From contig JBBQCD010000015.1 in the NCBI GenBank assembly GCA_038318385.1, positions 1 through 64,000 of the forward strand: a DNA stretch of 64,000 nt. The letters are read 5' to 3'. Under the pieces are notes generated by a model. It worked only from the letters and a program-made list of their open reading frames with translations. It was not told the origin of the DNA and made no database searches. Positions 57,275-64,000 of this stretch are shown in pieces. This stretch comes from Schlegelella_A sp038318385 (GTDB taxonomy: Bacteria; Pseudomonadota; Gammaproteobacteria; Burkholderiales; Burkholderiaceae_C). The number at the start of each line of letters is the position of its first letter. Positions within the stretch are counted from its first letter, which is position 1. A program made the translations under genes and the position numbers.

Positions 57275-58480
57275 CTACGCTGTGGGCGAAAGTGCCGCCG
57301 CGCAGGCCGCGGCGCTGGCCCAGGCCCACTGGAAGTTGTAGCCGCCCAGCCATCCCGTGACATCGACCACTTCGCCGATGAAGTGCAGCCCGGCACGACG
57401 GCGGCTTTGCAGGCTCCGCGAATCGAGTTCGCGGGTGTCGACGCCGCCGGCAGTCACCTCGGCCTTGCGGTAGCCCTCGGTCCCGTCCGGCAGGAGTTGC
57501 CAATCCTGAAGGCGCGCCGCGAAGGCCGCCAGCTCTCGATCGCGGATCTCGGCCAGGGGTCGGTCCCTGAGCGGTGGATCCGTGGCGGCCCAGGCTTCTG
57601 CCAGGCGGCGGGGCATCCGCGCGGCAAGGGCGGTGGCCAGGCTGCGTCGGCCGGCAAGCTTGTCTGCCCGCAGAAGGGCAGCGAGATCCTCGCCGGGCAT
57701 GCAGTCGATGCGGATGGCGGTGCCGGGGCGCCAGGCCGTCGAGATCTGGAGCGCGGCTGGCCCGCTCAGCCCGCGGTGCGTGAACAGCAGGTCTTCCGAG
57801 AAGCGGATCGCCTCGCGGGTGTCTCCGGTCGACACCAAGACCGGCAGCGACAGGCCGGCCAGCGCGTCGAATCCGAGCCACTGGCCCGGGGACATCGTGA
57901 GGGGAACCAGCGCAGGTCGGGTCTCGACGATGCGATGGCCGTACTGCCGGGCAAGCCGATAGCCGAAATCGGTGGCGCCGATCTTCGGGATGGAGAGCCC
58001 GCCAGTGGCGACGACGACCTGCGCTGTCCAGACCCGGCCGCGCGCCGTGTCGAGCTCGAAGCCGTCGGCGGCGTCGCCGACGGTCCCGATCGCGCACGGC
58101 TGCCAGCGCTGGACCCCGCCGGCCGCGCACTCTGCCAGCAGCAGCTCGATGATCTCGGCGCTCGAGCCGTCGCAAAAGAGCTGTCCCTTGTGCTTCTCGT
58201 GCCAGGCCACGCCGTGTCGCTCGACGAGGGCGACGAAATCGGCGGGGGTGTAGCGCGCCAGCGCCGAACGGCAGAAGTCGGGGTTGGCCGAGAAGAAGTT
58301 CGGGGGGCCCGCTTCGCGGTTCGTGAAGTTGCAGCGCCCGCCGCCGGAAATGCGGATCTTCTCGGCGACTTTCTCGGCATGGTCGAGCAGCAACACCGAG
58401 AGTCCACGCTGGCCGGCGATGGCAGCACAGTGCAGGCCGGCGGCTCCGGCGCCGATGACGACGGCATCGAATTTCAGCAT
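57275..58480 (-). CDS. FAD-dependent oxidoreductase (HI0933/YhiN family)
   Basis: A 401-residue flavoprotein. FAD-binding GxGxxG is in VVIGAGAAGLHCAAIAGQRG; KIRISGGGRCNFTN and the C-terminal FIGEVVDVTGWLGGYNFQWA are diagnostic of the family. Related enzymes include BaiN, implicated in bile acid reduction, but most are uncharacterised. No operon partner is close: the upstream spacer is 203 bases and the downstream spacer holds the rpsU promoter. Confidence 0.92.
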   Translation of the reverse strand: MLKFDAVVIGAGAAGLHCAAIAGQRGLSVLLLDHAEKVAEKIRISGGGRCNFTNREAGPPNFFSANPDFCRSALARYTPADFVALVERHGVAWHEKHKGQLFCDGSSAEIIELLLAECAAGGVQRWQPCAIGTVGDAADGFELDTARGRVWTAQVVVATGGLSIPKIGATDFGYRLARQYGHRIVETRPALVPLTMSPGQWLGFDALAGLSLPVLVSTGDTREAIRFSEDLLFTHRGLSGPAALQISTAWRPGTAIRIDCMPGEDLAALLRADKLAGRRSLATALAARMPRRLAEAWAATDPPLRDRPLAEIRDRELAAFAARLQDWQLLPDGTEGYRKAEVTAGGVDTRELDSRSLQSRRRAGLHFIGEVVDVTGWLGGYNFQWAWASAAACAAALSPTA

Positions 58481-58683
58481 GCTCGCGCACCTGCGGCGCT
58501 GCCCGCGGCGAGAAGAACGCGGCTCAAGCCGTGCAGACGCGAGATCGTGGCAGTGGGGCGAGATGCGTCATCGGTCCTCCAGGGTCGGCGCATTATCGCG
58601 GGCGAGAGATTGGCGTCCCCGCCTCAGTCGGGGCAGATTCGCGGTGACGTCTTCAGTCGCAGGCGACGTTTTCGGCGACGTCT

Positions 58684-59637
58684 TCAGGCGCTCTGTTCGC
58701 TCGGTGTGGCCGCGCCGATGGCGGCGAGGGCGTGCACCAGGCACTCGACCTGGCCCAGCAGTGGCGGTGGCGCAGGCCGTTCGCCGCTGACGACCGACTG
58801 GATGTAGAGCGCCGTCGTCGCTGCATCGTGGCTGCGCGGCAGCAGCGGCAGCGCGGTCAGCACCCCGTCCTGGGCGGCGCCGGACAGATCGGATCGAAGG
58901 ACACCGCCGATGTAGACGTCGAAGCGCGGCGTGCGGCGCGGATCCGCCACCGGCTCGCCCTCGGTACCGCGCAGCGACAGGGCGTGGGCGCCGCTGGCGA
59001 CCAGAAAGGCGTTCTGCAAGTGCGCGTAGTCGGGATGGGTGTGGTTGACCACGCGCATCACCGGCCCCGCGCCGCACGGCTGCAGCAGCTTGGCGATGGT
59101 GTGCCCGGAGTTGCGCAGGCCGATGACACGGCGGACATCGAGCAGTCGCGCCAGCGGGGGGCAGAGATCCGCCGTGCGCATGAAGACCGGTTCGCGCCGC
59201 CCCCAGGCATCGACCACGTCCGCGGGCTCGCGCGCGAACGGCAGCCCGAGGTCGCGGAAGATGGCGGCGGTCGTGATGCGGCCCGCATCCTCGTCCAGGC
59301 CGTGGACGAGGACCTGCACATCTTCCTGCGCCAGCAGCAGCGCGAGCAGGGCGGTCAGGTTGGGAAGTTTGCGGGCGCCGTTGTAGGAGGGCAGCACGAC
59401 CGTGGGTCGGCTCGCCGGCAGGCGCAGGCAACGCGTCTCGGCCGCTTCGAGAAAGCCCGCCAGTTCTTCGAGCGACTCGCCCTTCACGCGCATCGCGATC
59501 GCGAAGGCGCCGAGCTCCAGGTCGCTCACCGCTCCGTCGAGGACCTGGCTCATCAGGTCATGGGCTTGGGCGCGACCGAGCGAGCGCGCGCCGTCTTTTC
59601 CTCGACCGATCTCGCGAATGTAGGGCGCAATGCTCAT
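58684..59637 (-). CDS. ybiB: DNA-binding protein YbiB (TrpD2 family)
   Basis: A 317-residue protein with the fold of anthranilate phosphoribosyltransferase. It starts at ATG 59637 (MSIAPYIREIGRGKDGARSL). The family blocks AFAIAMRVKGESLEELAGFL, LPSYNGARKLPNLTALLALL and GLRNSGHTIAKLLQPCG are clear. The phosphoribosyl-diphosphate-binding motifs of true TrpD are altered, as in E. coli YbiB, which binds nucleic acids and lacks the enzymatic activity. Monocistronic on the minus strand. Confidence 0.88.
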   Translation of the reverse strand: MSIAPYIREIGRGKDGARSLGRAQAHDLMSQVLDGAVSDLELGAFAIAMRVKGESLEELAGFLEAAETRCLRLPASRPTVVLPSYNGARKLPNLTALLALLLAQEDVQVLVHGLDEDAGRITTAAIFRDLGLPFAREPADVVDAWGRREPVFMRTADLCPPLARLLDVRRVIGLRNSGHTIAKLLQPCGAGPVMRVVNHTHPDYAHLQNAFLVASGAHALSLRGTEGEPVADPRRTPRFDVYIGGVLRSDLSGAAQDGVLTALPLLPRSHDAATTALYIQSVVSGERPAPPPLLGQVECLVHALAAIGAATPSEQSA

Positions 59638-59794
59638 GGGAAGTCCGCAGAGCCTGTCGCAAGTTCCAGGCCTGCCATTGCGCCAGCAAGGCAAGTGCCC
59701 GGATCATCGTGGCGACGCTTCCGGTTCCGGTGCCGGCCTCGACTGGCGGCCTGTCGACGGTGGTCCTGTACCGCGTGCCGCTGACGCGTCGGTC

Positions 59795-61303
59795 TCAGGT
59801 GGGTGCCGGGCGGCTGGGGAAGATGCGGCCTCGAATGGCGCCGAAGACTGGCCAGAGCAGCAGGATGATCGCCAACCCGGCGATGCTACCGACCAGCGGA
59901 TTCGACCAGAAGATCGAGAGACTGCCCTGGGACAGCAGCATCGACTGCCGGAAACTCGCTTCTGCCATGTCACCCAGAACCAGCGCCAGTACCATCGGCG
60001 CCAGCGGATAACGCAGCTTCTTGAAAAAGTAACCGACGACGCCGAAGACCAGCATCATCTGCACGTCGAACATCGAGCTGTGCACCGTATAGGCGCCGAT
60101 GGCGCAGATGACGATGATGACCGGGGCGATCACCGAGAACGGGATCCGCAGGATGGCGGCCCAGAAGGGCACAGTCGTCAGCACGACGATGAGGCCGACG
60201 ATGTTGCCGAGGTACATCGATGCGATCAGACCCCAGACGAAGTCCTTCTGCTCGATGAACAGCATCGGTCCGGGCTGCAGGCCCCAGATCAGCAGGCCGC
60301 CGAGCAGGACCGCAGCAGTTGGCGAGCCGGGGATGCCGAGGGTCAGCATCGGCAGCAGCGCCGAGGTGCCGGCGGCGTGCGCCGCGGTCTCGGGCGCGAC
60401 CACGCCGACGATGTCACCCTTGCCGAAGGTCTGCGGGTCCTTGGCCATGCGTCGGGCCATGCCGTAGCTCATGAACGAGGCCGGGGTCGCCCCGCCGGGG
60501 GTGATGCCCATCCAGCAACCGATGGCCATCGAGCGCAGGAACGTCTTCCAGTGCGCCAGCAGCTGGTACCAGGTCTGGAACACGACCCTGACGTTGATCT
60601 TGGCGGATTTGCCCTTGAAGGCGAGGCCCTCTTCCATCGTCAGCAGGATTTCCCCGATGCCGAAGAGGCCGATGACGGCGATGAGGAAGTCGAAGCCCTT
60701 CAGCAGCACCGGAAAGCCGTACGTCATGCGCAGCTGCCCCGTCACCGTGTCCATGCCGACAGCGGCCAGCGCGAAGCCCAGCATCATGGCCGAGATCACC
60801 TTGGCCGGTGGCTCCTTGCTCATGCCGACGAAACTGCAGAAGGTCAGGAGCTGGACCGCGAAGAATTCCGCAGGCCCGAATCGCAACGCGAAGCGCGCCA
60901 GCAACGGCGCGAGGAATGTGATCAGGATCACCGCGAACAGCGCGCCGATGAACGACGAGGTGAACGCCGCCGTCAGGGCCTGCGCCGCTCGGCCCTGCTG
61001 GGCCATCGGATAGCCGTCGAACGTCGTCGCGACCGACCAGGGCTCACCCGGGATGTTGAACAGGATCGAGGTAATCGCCCCACCGAATAACGCACCCCAG
61101 TAGATGCACGACAGCATGATGATCGCCGAGGTCGGGTTCATCGAGAACGTCAGCGGGAGCAGGATCGCCACGCCGTTCGCGCCGCCCAGTCCGGGCAGCA
61201 CGCCGATCAGCACGCCGAGCGTGATGCCGATCAGCATGAAGCCGAGGTTGGGCACCGTCAGCGCGACCGAAAAGCCGTGCATGAGGTTGTTGAGGTCGTC
61301 CAT
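59795..61303 (-). CDS. tctA: Tripartite tricarboxylate transporter permease TctA
   Basis: A 502-residue membrane protein with about 11-12 helices. Hallmarks are LGVLIGVLPGLGGANGVAIL, WGALFGGAITSILFNIPGEP, MGITPGGATPASFMSYGMAR and LTLGIPGSPTAAVLLGGLLI. It is the main channel of a Tct (TTT) uptake system powered by the ion gradient. Start ATG 61303. Operon order tctC-tctB-tctA on the minus strand. Substrate is likely a carboxylic acid but cannot be fixed from the sequence. Confidence 0.95.
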   Translation of the reverse strand: MDDLNNLMHGFSVALTVPNLGFMLIGITLGVLIGVLPGLGGANGVAILLPLTFSMNPTSAIIMLSCIYWGALFGGAITSILFNIPGEPWSVATTFDGYPMAQQGRAAQALTAAFTSSFIGALFAVILITFLAPLLARFALRFGPAEFFAVQLLTFCSFVGMSKEPPAKVISAMMLGFALAAVGMDTVTGQLRMTYGFPVLLKGFDFLIAVIGLFGIGEILLTMEEGLAFKGKSAKINVRVVFQTWYQLLAHWKTFLRSMAIGCWMGITPGGATPASFMSYGMARRMAKDPQTFGKGDIVGVVAPETAAHAAGTSALLPMLTLGIPGSPTAAVLLGGLLIWGLQPGPMLFIEQKDFVWGLIASMYLGNIVGLIVVLTTVPFWAAILRIPFSVIAPVIIVICAIGAYTVHSSMFDVQMMLVFGVVGYFFKKLRYPLAPMVLALVLGDMAEASFRQSMLLSQGSLSIFWSNPLVGSIAGLAIILLLWPVFGAIRGRIFPSRPAPT

Positions 61304-61334
61304 CTTCGTCCTTTGGGGAGTCGCGCGGGCGAGG

Positions 61335-61853
61335 TCAGAAGCCCAGGAGCTGTTCGATCGGGCCCTTGGCCAGTGGGACCAGGAACCAGCGCTCGAACAC
61401 CAGGAAGAACACCAGCGGCACGGCGATCGAGATGCCGATGCTGAAAGCCCAGCCAAACTTGCCGTGGCGGCGCATGAAGTAGCCGATCAGCAGCGCCGAG
61501 GCGATGTAGATGCCGAGGTAGGAGACCGCCACGACATAGACGATGATCGGTATCAGGACCGAAATCACCAGGGCCAGTTCGGAGCGCTTCGCGAATTCGG
61601 CGTCCAGCGAATTCCAGCGCAGCAGCGTGCGCAGCATCGTCGTTCCGCTCGCGCCGAGCAGCAACACGCCGATGTAGAACGGGAAGTAGCCCGAGCGCGG
61701 GCCGTCGTCGGCCCAGCCGATGCCCACGCGCAGGCTGTCGGCGATGACGCCCAGCGCGAAGACGACCAGGACGATGGCCACGCCCAGTTCCGGCCCGCGC
61801 TCGAGCACGGCGAGGCCTTCGTCGGCGTCACCGACTTGCGATTCCTGATTCAT
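61335..61853 (-). CDS. tctB: Tripartite tricarboxylate transporter small subunit TctB
   Basis: A 172-residue protein with four predicted helices (GVAIVLVVFALGVIADSLRV; YFPFYIGVLLLGASGTTMLR; and two C-terminal ones). The motif GPRSGYFPFYIG is typical of TctB. It is the small membrane subunit beside TctA, 31 bases upstream of it. ATG 61853 is preferred to an ATG ten codons earlier. Confidence 0.93.
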   Translation of the reverse strand: MNQESQVGDADEGLAVLERGPELGVAIVLVVFALGVIADSLRVGIGWADDGPRSGYFPFYIGVLLLGASGTTMLRTLLRWNSLDAEFAKRSELALVISVLIPIIVYVVAVSYLGIYIASALLIGYFMRRHGKFGWAFSIGISIAVPLVFFLVFERWFLVPLAKGPIEQLLGF

Positions 61854-61911
61854 GTAGGTCTCCAGGGTCGGCGCCGCGGGCACCGACCGTTGCTTCGAAT
61901 CGCGAGCGGAT

Positions 61912-62925
61912 CTATTTGGCGAGGAAGCCGGCTTCCTTCATCAGCTCGCGGTGCAACTGCTCGTTCTTGCCGGCCCAGTCCGAGTACGCCTGGCCATTCA
62001 GCATGGTCTGCTTGAACGCGCCCTTTTCCATGAAGTCCTTCCACTCCGGCAGCGCGGCGACCTTCTTGAAGAGATCGACGTAGAACGCGACCTGATCGGG
62101 CGTCACGCCGGGGGGCATGAAGATTCCGCGCAGCATCAGGTACTCGATCGGAACGCCCTGCGACATGCACGTCGGGACATCGGCCCAGGACATGTTGTTG
62201 CTGAGCTTGGACGGGTAGGGCATCTTGTCCTTGTCCATCACGCACAGCGCACGCAGCTTGCCGGCGCGCCAGTGGGACTCGGCTTCGATCGGGTTGTTCA
62301 CCGTCGAGTCGATGTGCTTGCCGACGAGCTGGACTGCGACGTCGCCGCCGCCCTTGTACGGAATGTAGATCATCTTCTTGCCGGTCGCCTTCTCGAGCAT
62401 GACCGTGATGATCTGGTCCTCTTGCTTGGAGCCCGTGCCACCCATCTTGAAGGTGTTGTTCGGCTGCGCCTTGATCGCGTCGAGGTACTCCTTGGCGTTC
62501 TTGTACGGCGACTCCGCGTTGACCCACAGCACGAACTCGTCGAGCGCCAGCATCGACACCGGCGTGAGGTCGCGCCAGTTGAACGGTACGCCGGTGGCGA
62601 GCGGCGTCGTGAACAGGTTCGACAGGGTGATGACCACCTTGTGGGGGTCGCCGCTCGATCCCTTGACATCGAGGAAGCCCTCGGCCCCGGCGCCGCCCGA
62701 CTTGTTGACGACGATGAAGGGCTGCTTCATCAGGTTGTGCTTGGCCACCATGCCTTGCAGGAAGCGCGACATCTGGTCGGCACCGCCGCAGGTGCCCGCG
62801 GGGACGACGAACTCGACCGGTTTCGTCGGCTCCCACGCCGCTTGGGCGGTGGGCGTCAGGGCCAGGGATGCCAGCGCGGCGATGGCGCCGATCGTCGCGT
62901 GAAGTTTGGATCGCTTCTGGGTCAT
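61912..62925 (-). CDS. tctC: Tripartite tricarboxylate transporter binding protein TctC (Bug family)
   Basis: A 337-residue periplasmic solute-binding protein. The Sec signal peptide (MTQKRSKLHATIGAIAALAS) ends near TAQA-AWEP. Typical Bug elements follow: KPVEFVVPAGTCGGADQMSR, FIVVNKSGGAGAEGFLDVKG, KMGGTGSKQEDQIITVMLEK and MIYIPYKGGGDVAVQLVGKH. It has an AGGAGA ribosome site and leads the tctCBA operon. The substrate is probably a small carboxylate. Confidence 0.95.
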   Translation of the reverse strand: MTQKRSKLHATIGAIAALASLALTPTAQAAWEPTKPVEFVVPAGTCGGADQMSRFLQGMVAKHNLMKQPFIVVNKSGGAGAEGFLDVKGSSGDPHKVVITLSNLFTTPLATGVPFNWRDLTPVSMLALDEFVLWVNAESPYKNAKEYLDAIKAQPNNTFKMGGTGSKQEDQIITVMLEKATGKKMIYIPYKGGGDVAVQLVGKHIDSTVNNPIEAESHWRAGKLRALCVMDKDKMPYPSKLSNNMSWADVPTCMSQGVPIEYLMLRGIFMPPGVTPDQVAFYVDLFKKVAALPEWKDFMEKGAFKQTMLNGQAYSDWAGKNEQLHRELMKEAGFLAK

Positions 62926-63064
62926 GTTGTCTCCTATGACTGCCTGTGGCTGGGAACCGGGAGGTCCGCCAGGGGTTGTTGAACGGCCCCGGGACTTGGC
63001 CGGTGCGCTCGCTTGAATTGCCTGTCGTCGATTTCGGTGGTCGAACTCCTGTTCCCGGTCGCGA

Positions 63065-64000
63065 TCAGGACGCCGCGCCTGTGCGGGCGAGCAATTGTCC
63101 GCCGCCGAACGTGGATCGTTCGCCGGTTTTCCCGCCCGGAGAAACGCGGATTGCGCAGTATTTGAACTCCGGGATCTTTCCGTAGGGATCGAGCGCGGGG
63201 TTGGTCAGCATGTTCGCTGCGGCTTCGTAGTAGCAGAAGGGAATGAAGAGCGCGCCGCGCGGAATTCCGTCATCGGCCCGGGCGTAAAGCGCGACCCGGC
63301 CGCGTCGCGATTCGACCGTGAGCATCTCGCCGGGCTCGACACTGAGTGCGGCCAGGTCGAGCGGATGGATGGATGCGACCGGTTCGGGCTCGATCGCGTC
63401 GAGCACCTGCGCGCGTCGCGTCATGCTGCCGGTGTGCCAGTGCTCGAGCTGGCGGCCGGTGATCAGCACCATCGGGTACTCGGCATCCGGCCGTTCGGCC
63501 GCGGGAATGATGTCGGCCGGTACGAGGCGGCCCAGTCCGCTTTCGGTGGGGAAGTCTTGGGTGAAGACGACGCGGTCGCCGGGATCGCCCTCGGCCACGC
63601 ACGGGTAGGTCACAGAGGACTGCGCTTCCAGGCGCTCCCAGGTGATGCCGGAGATCGACGGCATGGCCCGGCGCATCTCGTCGAAGACTTCCGCCGGACC
63701 GGCGTAGTCCCAGTCGAGCCCCATGCCGCGGGCGACCTGCTGGATGATCCACAGGTCCTGGCGCGCATCGCCGGGCGGGTCGATCGCCTGGCGGCCGAGT
63801 TGAACGAGGCGGTCGGTGTTGGTGAAGGTGCCGGTCTTCTCCGGGAACGCCGATGCCGGCAGGACGACATCGGCGAGGTAGGCGGTCTCGGTCAGGAAGA
63901 TGTCCTGCACGACCAGCATCTCGAGGTGGGCGAGGGCTGCGCGCGCATGTCGCACGTCGGGATCGGACATCGCCGGGTTCTCGCCCATGATGTACATGCC
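63065..64000 (-). CDS. Formate dehydrogenase-type molybdopterin oxidoreductase, C-terminal part
   Basis: The gene runs off the right edge; about 311 residues of its C-terminal end are present. Visible are MYIMGENPAMSDPDVRHARA, VQDIFLTETAYLADVVLPAS, AFPEKTGTFTNTDRLVQLGR and the molydopterin-dinucleotide-binding domain LITGRQLEHWHTGSMTRRAQ. This matches the alpha subunit of cytoplasmic NAD-linked formate dehydrogenases (FdhF/FdsA type). The N-terminal Fe-S region and active-site Cys/Sec lie outside the window. The tctC gene begins 139 bases downstream of its stop. Mog at 49549-50166 would assist cofactor synthesis. Confidence 0.92.
   Translation of the reverse strand, partial: GMYIMGENPAMSDPDVRHARAALAHLEMLVVQDIFLTETAYLADVVLPASAFPEKTGTFTNTDRLVQLGRQAIDPPGDARQDLWIIQQVARGMGLDWDYAGPAEVFDEMRRAMPSISGITWERLEAQSSVTYPCVAEGDPGDRVVFTQDFPTESGLGRLVPADIIPAAERPDAEYPMVLITGRQLEHWHTGSMTRRAQVLDAIEPEPVASIHPLDLAALSVEPGEMLTVESRRGRVALYARADDGIPRGALFIPFCYYEAAANMLTNPALDPYGKIPEFKYCAIRVSPGGKTGERSTFGGGQLLARTGAAS

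Noticed and set aside
58646..58687. Direct repeats GACGTCTTCAG at 58646 and 58677 with a GACGT between them
   Set aside because: Only two full copies, one overlapping the end of ybiB; too little to call a regulatory array or CRISPR.

Overview
The window looks like a chromosome segment of a high-GC betaproteobacterium, most likely Burkholderiales or a relative. The signs are the run mutS to pyrG-kdsA-eno-ftsB, the tripartite tricarboxylate (Tct/Bug) and TRAP transport sets, YjgA/DarP, rpsU next to yqeY, and strong GC-rich codon use throughout. The exception is the first 2.2 kb, which is visibly AT-richer and carries only genes of unknown function. No rRNA, tRNA, CRISPR array or recognisable transposase was seen. 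No gene-free stretch exceeds 300 bases; the longest is about 200 bases (58481-58683).

Layout. 1-2201: the visible part of a foreign insertion with four small unknown genes. It ends inside comEC, whose reading frame resumes at 2202 in the conserved Gly-Leu-His-Val-Thr codons. 2202-3851: the comEC remnant. 3916-13235: a five-gene operon of two circularly permuted ATP-grasp/alpha-E modules (one split, one fused) and two transglutaminase-like proteins, a predicted peptide or amide ligase system. 13352-13606: a small conserved protein behind a perfect inverted repeat. 18817-13646 (minus): moxR, DUF58, TgpA-like transglutaminase and mltB. 18855-22608: a histone-deacetylase-like amidohydrolase, an MscS channel, a short-chain-dehydrogenase-fold protein carrying the halohydrin dehalogenase motifs, and a DUF1080 lipoprotein. 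29413-22687: a redox and cupin cluster (dihaem cytochrome c, hemerythrin, two cupins) with a divergent LysR regulator that has a textbook palindromic operator, and a large MalT-type LuxR regulator.

29492-35842 is a mixed region: DUF455, gamma carbonic anhydrase, hydratase, Hsp33, two zinc-ribbon membrane proteins and CopD. 45791-35894 (minus) is a long, tightly packed run: mutS, a proteasome-like Anbu peptidase, an alpha/beta hydrolase, pyrG, kdsA, eno, ftsB, pnuC and a NadR-like kinase. It joins mismatch repair, CTP and Kdo synthesis, glycolysis, cell division and NAD salvage. 45940-50707: a Fic protein with an altered catalytic motif, suhB, trmJ, cysE, mog and darP. 50803-55967: pmbA and a TRAP transporter whose binding protein converges on its membrane subunits across a bidirectional terminator. 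56092-59637: a DUF442 phosphatase-like protein, yqeY, rpsU with a clear sigma-70 promoter, a flavoprotein and ybiB. 59795-64000: tctCBA and the 3' part of a molybdenum formate-dehydrogenase-type gene that runs off the right edge.

The most notable points are the insertion that disables comEC, the duplicated ATP-grasp/alpha-E/transglutaminase operon with Anbu relocated behind mutS, and the probable halohydrin dehalogenase. All functions are read from sequence motifs and remembered family features; no database search was run.
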